Shown here: positions 20,340 through 31,882 of the stretch, piece after piece
Layout: each line of letters starts with the position of its first letter
How positions within the stretch are numbered: position 1 is the first letter of the stretch
Assembly: GCF_024139115.2 (NCBI RefSeq)
Contig: NC_085139.1
Coordinates: forward strand, 105,811,935 to 105,875,934
DNA from: Armigeres subalbatus
Lineage: Eukaryota; Arthropoda; Insecta; Diptera; Culicidae
Direction of reading: 5' to 3'
DNA: 64,000 nucleotides
Translations under genes and position numbers: made by a program
Notes under the pieces: model-generated
Seen by the model: the letters and a program-made list of their open reading frames with translations, nothing else
Database searches by the model: none
Told to the model about the DNA's origin: nothing

Positions 20340-23329
20340 ATTAAGATTCCTACAAGACATTGAGTACTTTTGGAGACTTCCAAGCCTCTTCCTACCTTCT
20401 AAAACGGAGGCTTCTGAGCATCTTGAAAGGACGCTTCCCAGCCTCTTGAAAGGACGCTTCCAAGCCTTTTGAAAGAATAACTCCGAGCATCATGATGAAA
20501 GCTTCGAAGTCTCTTGAAAGGAGGCTTTTGAGCCTCTTAAAAAAGGTTTCCGAGCATCTTGAAAAGAGGCTTCGTAACATCTTGGAAGGAGAATTCCTAG
20601 CTTCTTGAAAGAAGACTTCCGAGCCTCTTGAAACAAGGCTTCTGAGGATCTTGAAAGAAAACTCCGGAGCCTGTTAAAAAATGCTTCCGAGCCTTTTGAA
20701 AGGAGGCTTCTGAACCTTTTGAAAGGAGGTTTTTGAGCATCTTGAAAGCAGGCTTCGGATCCTTTTAAAAGAAGGCTTACAAGCCTCTGAGAAACTTGAA
20801 AGGAAGCTTCGTAGCCTCTTGAAACTAGAATTGCGAGCCTCTTGAAAGGAGGCTTCCGGGTTTTTTGAAAAGAGTGTTCCGGGCCTCTTGAACGAGACTT
20901 CCGAGTATCTCCAAAGGAGGCTTCCAATACTCTTGAAAGAAGGCTTTCGAGCCACTTGAAAGAGGCTTTCGAGCATCTTAAGAAATGTTTCCGAGCATCT
21001 TGAAAAGAGGCTTCGTATCCTTTTGAAAGTAGACTTCCGAGCCTCTTGAAAGTAGACTTCCGAGCCTCTCGAAACAAGGCTTCTGAGCATCTTGAAAGGA
21101 AGTTTCGGAGTCTGTTGAAAATGTTTCCGAGCCTTTTGAAAGGAAGCTTCTGAAGCTTCTGAAAGGAGGTTTTCGAGCATCTTGAAAGCAGGCTTCGGAT
21201 AATTTTAAAAGAAGGCTTCCAAGCCTCTTGAAAGTATAATTCCGAGCCTCTTGAAAGGAGGCCTCCAACCCTTTGGAAGAAGGCTTCCGAACTTTCAAGG
21301 CTTCCCAGCAGCTACAAAGAAGACTTCCGATTCTCTTCAAAGAAGGATTTCGAGCCACTTGAAAGGAGGCTTCCGAGCCTCTTGAAAGAAGAATTCCTAG
21401 CCTCTTAAAAGAAGGTTTTCGATCCTCTTGAAAAGGTTTACGAGCTTCATGATGAAGGCTTTGAAGCCTCTTGAAAGAAGGCTTCTGAGCATCTTGAAAG
21501 GAAGCTTCGGAGCCTCTTGAAAGGTGACTTACGAGCCTTTAAAAAACCTTTTGAAGGGAGGTTTTCGACCATTTTGAAAGGAGGTTTTCGAGCATCTTGA
21601 AAGTAGGCATCGGAGCATTTTAAAAGAAGGCTTTCAAGCCCTTTCAAAGAAGAGGCTTGCGGGCTTCCGAGCCTCTTGAAAGAAGGATTTCGAGCCTCTA
21701 AAGGTTTCCAAGCATCTTAAAAAGGCTTCGTAGCCTCTTGAAAGAAGATATCTGACAGTAAGCTTCGGAGTTGGAGCTTGTTGCAAAAAGGCTTCCGAGC
21801 TTTTGAAAGGAGGCTTTTGAGGCTTTTCAAAGGAGGTTTTCGAGCATCTTGAAACCAGGCTTCGGAAAAGAGGGTTGTGAACCTTTTGACCGAGGCTTCC
21901 GAGTACCTTCAAAGGAGGCTTCTGATCCTCTTAAAATGCTCTTGAAAAGATGCTTCCAAGACACTTGAAAAACGTTTACGAGCATCATGCAAGGAAACTT
22001 CGGAGCCTCTTGAAAGGTGACTTACGAGCCTTTTGAAAAAAGGCTTCTGAGGCTTTCAAAGGAGGTTTTCGAGCATTTTAAAAACAGGCTTCGGAGCCTT
22101 TTAAAAGAATGCTTCCAAGCCTCTTGAAAGGAGGCTTCCGATGCTATCAAAAGAAGGCTTTCGAGTCTCTTAAAAAAGATCAGCATCATGAATGGAGGCT
22201 TGAAAGCCTCTTGAAAGGAGACTTACGAGCCACTTGAAAGGAGGCTTCCGAGCCTCTTAAGAAAGGTTTCTGAGAATCTTGAAAAGATGTTTCGGAGCCT
22301 CTTGAAAGGTGACGAGCCTTTTGAAGGAGGCTACCGAGTCTTTTGAAAGGAGGTTTTCGAGAATGTTTAAAAGCAGGTTTCGGAGCTTTTGAAAATGGCT
22401 CCCAAGCCTCTTTAAAGAAGAATTCCGAGCCTCTTGAAAAGAGGCTTCCTCCGACCCTCTGGAAAAAGGTTTCCAAACCTTCTGAAAACAGGATTCCGAG
22501 CCTCTTGATCGAGGCTTCCGAGTACCTTGAATTAAGGCTTTGAGCATCTTGAAAGGAGACTTTCGAGCCGCTTAAAAAAAGGTTTGCGAGCATCTTGAAA
22601 GGAGGCTTCGGAACCTCTTGAAAGGTGACTTACGAGCCTTTTGATAAAAGGCTTCCGATGCTTTTGAAAGGAGGTATTCGAGAATCTTGAAAACAGACTT
22701 CAGATTCTTCCAAAAGATGGCTGCTGAGCATCTTGAAAGGAAGCTTCCGAACCTCTTAATAGAAGGCTCAGGAGCATCGTGAAAAGAGGCTTCCAAGCCT
22801 TTTGCAAAAAGGCTACCGAGCCTTTAGATGGAGGTTTTCGAGCATCTTGAAAGGAGGCTTCGGAGCAGCTTGAAAGTGACTTACTAGCCTTTTGAGAAAA
22901 GACTTCCGAGCCTTTTGAAGGAGGCTTCCGAAGCTTTTGAAAGGAGGTTTACGAGCATCACGAAAGGAGGCTTCGAAGCCTCTTGAAAGGAGATTTCCGA
23001 GCCTCTTGAAAGAAGGCTTCTGAGCATTTTGAAAAGAAGCTTCGGAGCATTTCGAAAGGTGACTTACGAGCCTTTTGAAAGCAGGTTTTCGATCATCTTG
23101 AAAGGATGCTTCGAAACCTCTTGAACTAGGCTTTCGAGCATCTCCAAAGGAGGCTTCTGATACTCTTGAAATGAGGCTTTCGAGCCTCTTAAAAAAGGTT
23201 TCCGAGCATTTTGTAAAGATTCTTCGTAGCCTCTTGAAAGAAGGTTTCTGAGCATCTTGAAAGGAAGCTTCGGAGCTTCTTGAAAAGTGGCTTCCGACCC
23301 TTTGGAAGGAGGCTTCCGAGTCTTCTCCG
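20340..23329. repeat. Minisatellite array D (left part), 23-bp unit
   Basis: The unit includes GAGGCT, TCCG, AGCCTC (a 6-bp stem with a 4-nt loop) and TTGAAAG. Units are considerably more diverged than in arrays A-C. On the minus strand the unit has no stop in any frame, giving frames up to about 200 codons with a 23-residue cycle (SFQEARKPPFKRL...). The plus strand has TGA in TTGAAAG. I treat these frames as spurious. Confidence 0.92.
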
Positions 23330-24553
23330 ACTCTCCGGCGGCAGCAAGCTGGATTCCGTGCCGGAAGATCCTGTGTGAACCATATTGTCACGCTCCGCAT
23401 AATTCTGAAGCAGGTCAACGAGTTCCAAGAGTCCCTTTACTTGGTATTCACTGATTACGAAAAAGCTTTCGACCGTCTCAATCACGAGAATATGTGGGGC
23501 GCCCTGAGACGCAAGGGGGTACCTGAGAAAATCATCGGCCTCATCGAGGCACAGTACGAGGCCTTTTCGTGTAGAGTGCTGCACAATGGGGTCCTGTCTG
23601 ACCCTATCCGGTTCGTAGCTGGTGTGAGGCAAAGATGTATTCTATCACCGTTACTGTTCCTCATCGTAATCGACGAGATTCTGGTAGATGTGATTGACCG
23701 TGAACCAAACCGCGGGCTGTTATGGCAGCCTATAACCATGGAGCACCTAAACGACTTCGAATTGGCTGATGACGTTGCACTCCTCGCGCAACGGCGCTCT
23801 GATATGCAGAGTAAGCTCAACGACCTTGCCGAGCGCTCCTCCTCGGCAGGTTTAGTCATCAACGTCAACAAAACCAAATCGTTGGATGTAAACACGGTGA
23901 CCCTTCCAGTTTCACAGTAGCCGGGCAACCAGTGGAGAATGTTGAAGGCTTCCAATATCTTGGTAGCCAAATGGCGTCCGTTGGCGGTACCAAGATCAAC
24001 ATAGGCACACGGATCAAGAAAATAAGGGATGCCTTTGCGAGTTTAAGAAATATCTAGGAAAAACAGGCAGATAAGTGTACGCACCAAAATACGAATTTTC
24101 AACTTTAACGTGAAATCTGTGCTGTTATACGCTAGCGAAACATGGTGTGTATCAGTGGAGAACACTCAACGGCTTCAGGTGTTCATTAACAGATGCCTGC
24201 GGTATATAATCCGGGCCTGGTGGCCTCACAACTGGATCTCAAACAACGAGCTCCATCGTCATTGTCACCAGAGGTCGATAGAAACAGAAATTCGGGATCC
24301 GAAGTGGGTCGCACCACACTCTACGTAGGGGCGGAAACGAAATCTATATACAAGCATTAGACTAGAACCCAGCGGGACATCGCAGCAGAAGCAGACCCAG
24401 AGGCTCATGGCGGCGAAGCCTCAATAAAGAAATAAAAGAAGTCGACCGAAATCTAACCTGGCAACAGGTTAAAGCGACAGCCGGGCAACGCTCAGGATGG
24501 AGATCTTTCAAGTCGGCCCTTTACACCACCACCAGAGGTGTACAGGATCCATA
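23330..24553 (+). pseudogene. 5'-truncated non-LTR retrotransposon, copy 1 (reverse transcriptase and C-terminus)
   Basis: The element would copy its own RNA into DNA at a nick. Only the reverse transcriptase palm and the C-terminal region remain; homology to copy 2 starts at 23,330. Visible blocks are YEKAFDRLNHE (first catalytic Asp), GVRQRCILSPLL and LADDVALLAQ (intact Asp-Asp, 23,765-23,773), then NVKSVLLYASETW and WWPHNWISNNELH. The normally invariant Gly of the RQGC block is Arg here (AGA at 23,633-23,635). A one-base loss near 23,900 shifts the frame. An inserted A creates TAG at 24,055-24,057. It ends with TAAGTAAGTAAG directly at array D, so the 3' tail is a short tandem repeat. It sits inside array D in the same orientation as copy 2. 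The clade looks RTE-like, but this is not certain. Confidence 0.85.
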
Positions 24554-25656
24554 AGTAAGTAAGTTCCGAGGCTTTTGAAAGGAGGTCTACGAGCATCATG
24601 AAAGAAGAGACTTCCGTGCCTCTTGATAGAAGGCTTCTGAGTATCTTGAAAGGAAGCTTCGAAACTTTTTGAAAGGAGACTTCCGAGCCTCTTGAAAGAA
24701 GGCTTCTGAGCATTTTGAAATGAAGCTCCGGAGCATTTAGAAAGGTGACTTACGATCCTTTTGAAAGCAGATTTTCGATCATCTTGAAAGGATGCTTCGA
24801 AGTCTTTTGACTGAGGCTTCCGAGTATCTCCCAATGAGACTTTTGATACACTTGAAAGAGGGCTTTCGAGCCTTTTGAAATGACTCTTCCGAGCCTCCTA
24901 AAAAGATTCTTCGTAGCCTCTTGAAAAAGGCTTCTGAGCATCTTGAAAAGAAGCTTCGGAGCCTCTTAAAAGGTCATTTACAAGCCTTTTGAAGAAAGGC
25001 TTTCGAGCCTTTTAAAAGGAGGCTTCCGAGACTTTTTAAAGGAGGTTTTCGGGAATCTTGAAAGCAGGCTTTGGAAACTTTTAAAAGATGGCTTCCAAGC
25101 CTCTTGAAAGAAGAATTCCGAGCCTCTTGAAAGGAGGCTTCCGACCCTTTGGAACTTTGGAAGGAGGCTTCCTACGCTTTGGAACTTTGGAAGGAGTCTT
25201 CCGACCCTTTGGAAGGAGGCTTCCGAGCCTTTTGAAAAGAGGGTTCCGATCCTCTTTACCGAGGCTTCAGAGTATCTCCAAAGGTGGTTTCCGATCCTCT
25301 TAAAAGAAGGCTTTCGAGCATCATGAAAGGATGCTTCGAATCCTCTTGAAAGAAGGCTTCCGAGCATCCTGAAAGGAAGCTTTGGAGCCTCTTGAAAGGT
25401 GAGCCTTTTCAAAAAGGCATTTGGCTTCCGCGGCATTTGAAAAGAGGGTTCCGAGCCTCTTTAACGAGGTTTCCGAGTATTTTCAAAGCAGGCTTGCGAT
25501 CATCTTAAAAGAAGGTTTTCTAGCCTCTTAAAAAAGACGAGCATCATGAAAGAAGGCTTCGAAGCCTCTTGAAAGGAACCCTCCAAGCCTCTTGAAAGAT
25601 GGCTTCCTAGCATCGTGAAAGGAGGCTTCTAAGCCTTTTGGAAAAAAAGCTACCGG
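24554..25656. repeat. Minisatellite array D (middle part)
   Basis: The 23-bp units resume immediately after the tail of copy 1 and continue to the 5' truncation point of copy 2. Around 25,150-25,200 an extra GGAACTTTGGAA insertion is repeated twice, showing local expansion. Confidence 0.9.
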
Positions 25657-27955
25657 GTGGAAACGGAGCCTTCCTGATGTACGGAATAAACGTAGTGCCG
25701 ATATCGCGTCTGATCATCACTTCCTCATCGGCGAAATACGCCTGCGCATTGCGCGGATTCGTCGGCAGGAAGAAAGAGTTGGACGACAATTCAACACACG
25801 CCGACTGGAAGATGCCACGGTGAAACGGTCCTTCGTTGAAGAACTGGAGACGCGTGCTGCAGATATTCCGGAAGGTGGCAGCGTGGAAGACCAATGGACC
25901 GCCATCAAGAATGCCTTCATCGCCACCAGCGAGAACAATCTGGGCGAACTGCGCACCCACAGAAAACAATGGATCACCGATGAGACCTGGAGGAAGATAG
26001 AGGAGCGAAGAGAAGCCAAAGCCGCGATAGAGCGATCGAAAACCAGAGGAGCCAAAATCTTAGCCCGTCAACGATACGCGGCTCTTGAGAAGGAAGTAAA
26101 ACGCTCATGTCGACGGGACAAGCGAGCGTGGGCAGACTCTCTGGCCGACGAAGGAGAGAGAGCCGCCGCAACCGGGGACATTCGCCTCCTCTACGATATC
26201 TCACGACGCTTAAGCGGGGCGAAGATGAATGCAACGATGCCTGTGAAAGACGCGAATGATCAGTTATTGACCGACCCAACTGACCAGCTGAAACGCTGGT
26301 TCGAGCACTTCGAACAACTTTTTCAAGTGCTTGCCAGACCACTACCACCTTGGCATGATTTGCCTAGGATCCGGCGTATAACACGCGTCAATACCGAAGC
26401 ACCATCACTGCTAGAGATTCGAACAACCATCCAAAGCCATCCAAGCCATCCAAATCGAATAAAGCCCCAGGGGTCGACCACATATCAGCCGATATGCTCA
26501 AAGCTGACTCCATGACATCCGCTCAACTACTCATCGTTTATTTCGTAGTATCTGGGACACCGCTACTTTCCCGATCGACTGGATGCAAGGTATCTTAGTG
26601 AAGGTACCCTAAAAAGGGTGACCTGACTGTATGCGATAACTGGCTAGGCATTATGTTGCTGTGTATCGTTCTCAAAGCTCTGTGCAAAATTATGCTAGCC
26701 CGGATTCAGGAGAAGATCGATGCAACTCTCCGGCGGCAGCCAGCCGGATTCCGTGCCGGAAGATCCTGTGTGGACCATATTGTCACGCTCCGCATCATTC
26801 TGGAGCAGGTCAACGAATTCCAAGAGTCCCTTTACTTGGTATTCATTGACTACGAAAAAGCTCTCGACCGTCTCAATCACGAGAATATGTGGGGCGCCCT
26901 GAGACGCAAGGGAGTTCCTGAGAAAATCATCGGCCTCATCGAGGCACAGTACGAGGCCTTCTCGTGTAGAGTGCTGCACAATGGGGTCTTGTCCGACCCT
27001 ATCCAGGTCGTAGCTGGTGTGAGGCAAGGATGTATTCTATCACCGCTACTGTTCCTCATCGTAATCGACAAGATTCTGGTAGATGCGATTGACCGTGAAC
27101 CAAACCGCGGGCTGTTATGGCAGCCTATAACCATGGAGCACCTAAATGACTTCGAATTGGCGAATGATGTTGCACTCCTCGCGCAACGGCGCTCTGATAT
27201 GCAGAGTAAGCTCAACGACCTTGCCGAGCGCTCCTCTTCAGCAGGTTTAGTCATCAACGTCAACAAAACCAAATCGTTGGATGTAAACACGGTGACTCCT
27301 TCCAGTTTCACAGTAGCCGGGCAACCAGTGGAGAATGTTGAAAGCTTCCAATATCTTGGTAGCCAAATGGCGTCGGACGGCGGTACCAAGATCGACATAG
27401 GCGCACGGATCAAGAAAGCAAGGGCTGCCTTTGCGAGTTTAAGAAATATCTGGAAAAACAGGCAGATAAGTGAACGCACCAAAATACGAATTTTCAACTC
27501 TAACGTGAAATCTGTGCTGCTATACGCTAGCGAAACATGGTGTGTATCAGTGGAGAACACTCAACGGCTGCAGGTGTTCATTAACAGATCCCTGCGGTAT
27601 ATAATTCGGGCCTGGTGGCCTCACAATTGGATCTCAAACAACGAGCTCCATCTTCGTTGTCACCAGAGGCCGATAGCAACAGAAATTCGGGATCGTAAAT
27701 GGGGCTGGGTCGGCCACACTCTACGTAGGAGCGGAAACGAAATCTGTAAACAAGCATTAGACTGGAACCCAGCGGGACATCGCAGCAGAGGCAGACCCAG
27801 AGGCTCATGGCGGCGAAGCCTCAATAAAGAAATAAAAGAAGTCGACCGAAATCTAACCTGGCAACAGGTTAAAGCGATAGCCGGGCAACGCTCAGGATGG
27901 AGATCTTTCAAGTCGGCCCTTGGCACCACCGGAGGTGTACGGGATCCATAAGTGA
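25657..27955 (+). pseudogene. 5'-truncated non-LTR retrotransposon, copy 2 (endonuclease tail to C-terminus)
   Basis: Begins inside the endonuclease domain: ADIASDHHFLIGEIRLRIA carries the Ser-Asp-His end motif of APE-type endonucleases. A charged linker (25,820-26,515) follows, then IKSNKAPGVDHISADMLK and VKVPKKGDLTVCDNW of the reverse transcriptase fingers in shifted frames. An uninterrupted 432-codon frame covers 26,653-27,951. In it GVRQGCILSPLL is intact, but the catalytic ADD is AND (Asn codon AAT at 27,163-27,165 where copy 1 has GAT). The C-terminus holds VGHTLRRSGNE and a WRRSLNKEIKEVD segment. Frameshifts near 26,440 and 26,610 also disable it. The tail (TAAGTGAAAAAGTAAA) is a mutated form of copy 1's. 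Copy 2 is nearly identical to copy 1 across the shared part, so both are fairly recent insertions of one family. Confidence 0.88.
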
Positions 27956-28035
27956 AAAAGTAAAGGGTTTTCGAGCATCTTGAAAGAGGCTTCGGAGCCT
28001 TTTGAAAGTAGAATTCTGAGCCTCTGGAAAGAAGG
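27956..28035. repeat. Minisatellite array D (right end)
   Basis: About three diverged 23-bp units remain before unique sequence begins. Confidence 0.8.
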
Positions 28036-29100
28036 CATTTGCATATTATGTACAACTAGTTTATTTGTGGACGCAGAAGCGCCCGTGTTTCTTTTTCAAT
28101 CAAAATTTTCAACGTCTGTTGTCTGTGATTTTTTTATCAAGTGCTGTGTCTGGTTCTCCAAGGTTATCACTGGTTTTGTTTTCTGCATCTGATAGTAAAA
28201 CATAATTTAAGTATCAAATATTTTATTTTTTGTTAGAATTTCCCCGCGTGCTGCGTCTGGTTGGCTAGTCACCGGACAGACAAACAGGGCTATTATATAT
28301 AGCATACTAATTTTTTAAATTCGAAAATTATTAATTCTAAATTAATTTTTATTAAAATTAATTATTATACATCCGTTTTATCGAAATCAACTATATGATG
28401 CGAATAATTGAATGCAGCTTTATTTCATTTTGTGAACGAGTAAACAGTTACTTACTTGATACTTGATGGGGTACAGCTCCTACAAGAAAAGTTTCTAGTA
28501 GGGTAATTGTACCGGTTTTGGCCACTTTAGTTCTTAATTTGGCTCAAAAGTACATATTCTTCAAAAATAATCCGTCAGATAAAAAAAACGAACTAATAAA
28601 ATCTTCGTAAATGGCTATATTTTCAGTGTTATTCGCAGAATTGGCCAAACTAGGAGCCATGGCCAAAACTAGTACAGTTTACTTCAAAATTCAAATATTT
28701 TTTTTCGTAGAACTGTAGAAGATTTCTTCCATGGAATTCAAAAGATTCTCTCATGGAAACTCAGTCGATCTTCAGAAGAAAATATTTTTGAAGTTCAAGA
28801 GAACTTCTCGAAGGTTGTTGAGCTAAGTCACTATTTTCGCATTCGTTTATCACGATGATACTTTTGTGCACAGAGAAGACGTTCAAATTTCTGCATTCCA
28901 CTTTTCTCAATACGAGCTACAATAATTCGCGCTGGCAGCCCTGCTAAAGAGGCAGTAGCAGAATTGCAGCGACAAAGAACACAGCAAAAAAAAATAGCCT
29001 CAAGAATCTTGATTAGGACGATTAAATAAGATGAAAGCGCGCCCAAGAACGGGAATAAAAGACACATTGCCGTCACAAAAAAAACGATCCAAGAAAAAAA
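28036..29100. other. No gene recognised
   Basis: Contains GGCCACTTTAG / GGCCAAAACTAG words at 28,520-28,680 that look like an inverted dispersed repeat, and a CACAGAGAAGACGT terminus-like word at about 28,869. No coding region supported. Confidence 0.35.
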
Positions 29101-30329
29101 TGATGATGCACTTTTAAGTGCGCGAGCCTGACGCGGCTTTTCCGAACGATTAATAACGTTTAACCTTGTAGCAGAAAGGTCGTGCGGATCACGCGAAATC
29201 AGTCAACGTCCGCCCACATCGATCTTCGTCCACTTATTTCGATGGTTCCGAAAAGATTCTAATCAATCCCCCTGGTGTGGTGTTGTGCCTTAGTTTTGCC
29301 TTATATGTCTTTAATCGAATTGTGTCCCTTTTTCTTAAATTTCTAGAATAACCATGCTGGTTTTATGGCAGTTTTAAAAGTGCTAAAAAGTCTTCAAAAC
29401 CACGAAATAGATTGACTTTCAATTATTTTATATCTTATTTGATTAATTCATTATTATTTACAGTTCATATTTCTTAACTTAGGATTTTCATTAATGTTGT
29501 TTCTTTCACGCATTGCATAACAGTAAAACAAATGTATGCATTGTTTTGACAATGCAGAACCGCAGTCCTTCCAGAACATCTCTATCCACGATCGTATGTG
29601 GGACGTCATGTCCAAGGGATCTGCTACATCACGGTGTGTCCGATCGAGAAATCTGCAAAATCACAAAAAATATGCACAATCATTAATTATATTAAGTATG
29701 ATACCTTCATGTGGGACGGACCATATCTCTTAGCTTGGGGCAAACTGCCAACAACAACAGTGTCACTGTCTGACTGCTCCGCATGCGAATTGAAGCAGGT
29801 GTTGGATTTCGGCTCTTGAGGTGGTTAATTTTTGTTTGCAAAGCTGTCCGGTGGACGGACGTTTGCTGCCAGTTTATGGACGTCCCGGCGATTAGCTGCA
29901 GTCAGATATTTGTTTCTTTTCGACAACGAATGGCCCGAGGGTGTGTATGCAATGCGTCACATAAGTCGGGTTGATTGGTTCCTCGAACTTCGTTATGAAG
30001 ACGGATGTTGTCAAATGTATTGCGAAACAGACGAAGGTGCTTTTGATTGGTACTCATTGAAGTAGAAATAATATAACATTAATTGTGGAGTGGTGTTCAA
30101 ATCTGAAAATCACACCCAAAAGGCGCAGATTCATGCTCGAAATCCTCGTAATGTTTTCCCACCGTTTTTTAAATTTAAAAGTCTTCTAACATGGATTTGT
30201 TTTAAATGGATTTTTGCTACTCAAGATCTTCCATCTACAAGCATAATGTATGAATTGTGATGTTATCAGAAAATAAATTCATTCATACATTCTGACAAAT
30301 TTTACGATTACACTCATTATTTCATATCG
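29101..30329. other. No gene recognised
   Basis: Frames of 60-80 codons at 29,536-30,065 show no domain. They could be exon pieces of a host gene, but splice structure cannot be shown. Confidence 0.3.
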
Positions 30330-31380
30330 TCGCAGTTCGTTGGTGCCATGCATCAAAACGGAGGGGCATCCACCTTGGGATATCAATCATCTCCACGGGC
30401 CTGGTCCACGTCATTAGCATTGAATTCGAACTTCACCTTCCATTCGAAGTGTTTCCATACCGGCTGGCGGCACAATCTTATCCCTCTTGTAATTTCGCAG
30501 ATTGTAAAACTTTGTAGCTAGTAGAGCAGCACTCATCACACTCCCCGTGTCGGCGGCATCAGTTCGTCGCCATAAACCGTGTGAAATCGTCAATTACCAT
30601 AGAATCCAATTACCACAACCGCACAACAGCTCCCGTCCGTCGGCATCGTCGACGCACGTTCCGAAGCAGCTCCTTAGCATGGTGGTAATTATTTGGAAAA
30701 ATAAGCAGTGAAATAGAAAGCATTTTCCCAGTGCGATGTTAATTCTCTAACCGTCATTAGGGGGGCATCATTTCACTCTCATCTTCGGTCAAAGGTACTT
30801 GAATTCAACGCGGCATTGCGCTGCTGGCTGGCGCTGGTGTCATCGTCTTCTTCATTGTCACACCTTTAGCCAATCAAAATAGTTTCCATCGCGGATTGCC
30901 TAAGCCCCCCGGAGGCTAGAATTGAAATTTTAAAATGTAAACTTCTTCCGAAAATTAACATTCATGAGCCGCGAACAACGCGAAACCGGTTCGTTTGGTA
31001 ATGATTAGACAATCGGGGAACGTTCGTCCGTCCGCGCTCCCGCGTTCGACCGAACATGGTTTTCGACGCGACGGCGCAACGTTTTAGCATAAATTTATAA
31101 ATACTGAAGCGTTACGAATTTTGGCGAGAGTTTGCTTTATTGGCATTTGCCGGCCCGATCGGGGGTGTCATCTGTGGGTGAACTGAGACATTGCCAGTTG
31201 AAGAATGGTGCTATTGATAAGAGCTGCCAATTTCGTCGGTCGCCGTTCGTGACTCACGTACCTATATTAGTGAAACGGTTATGGGGACTTTGGCGAAGCG
31301 GTGTCTCAAGGTTGATCACCGGCAGCTGGCGGAAGTTTGATTATCTGTATTATGTGTTTATTTTGATGCAAATTTGAATA
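30330..31380. other. GC-richer patch, possible regulatory sequence
   Basis: Higher GC, several CGTCCGTCCG-, CGACGCGACGG- and CCGTCGGCATCG-like words, and no repeat. Possible host regulatory or untranslated sequence. No domain is recognised in its short frames. Confidence 0.25.
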
Positions 31381-31589
31381 CAAAAGAATACAAAATTATT
31401 TTTCAAAACATTACGGAATTGGGGAAATGAGTCTTGCGAGAAAATGTGTAGGATTGAAATTCGGAAACGACGCGTTCAATTGTTGGTTCGGATCATTTTG
31501 AAAGATTTTTTTTTCAACTTTTTGTCGTTTCCTTCTTGTTTTCCACCCGATCTAATACCCTTTATTGCGGGTTCTTCCAATTCCGGTCT

Positions 31590-31760
31590 CCCTGAAGAGT
31601 TAGCAGATTTTGTACGTCTAGGCAAGCTTCACAATTGCGTGTGGTGCAGCCCTTTTTGCCACAGCTGTTACAGACAAAGAAGCATTTCTATTTCGAACAT
31701 CTGGGATATGTATGGCCAGGATTCTCACATTGCCAACCAATTATTTATATCGTAGATTCC
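31590..31760 (-). pseudogene. Retroelement gag zinc-knuckle remnant
   Basis: The minus strand reads WQCENPGHTYPRC, then after an in-frame TAG, CNSCGKKGCTTRNCEAC. This is the spacing of two CCHC zinc knuckles of retroelement gag proteins, which bind RNA. The first knuckle has lost its first Cys (Gly in its place) and the second has Cys where His is usual. A further stop follows about 20 codons downstream. No protease or polymerase lies beside it. The parent could be an LTR retrotransposon; this is inferred from the paired knuckles only. Confidence 0.45.
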
Positions 31761-31882
31761 CGGTGAGTGTTCCCTTTCGCTGAGGCTCTGATGTATAAAC
31801 CGATCTTCCTCTCAATTGTTTTGCCCTCGAATGGCGTTTACTTCTTCTTCTATTCTTGTTTGCCTTTCTCGGATACTAAGTA

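Noticed and set aside
23300..24565. TTCCGAG as target duplication of retrotransposon copy 1
   Set aside because: The same word recurs in nearly every 23-bp unit, so a match on both sides carries no weight.
20219..28035. A hAT element enclosing array D
   Set aside because: Only the left hAT-like end is present; no inverted partner was found beyond 28 kb.
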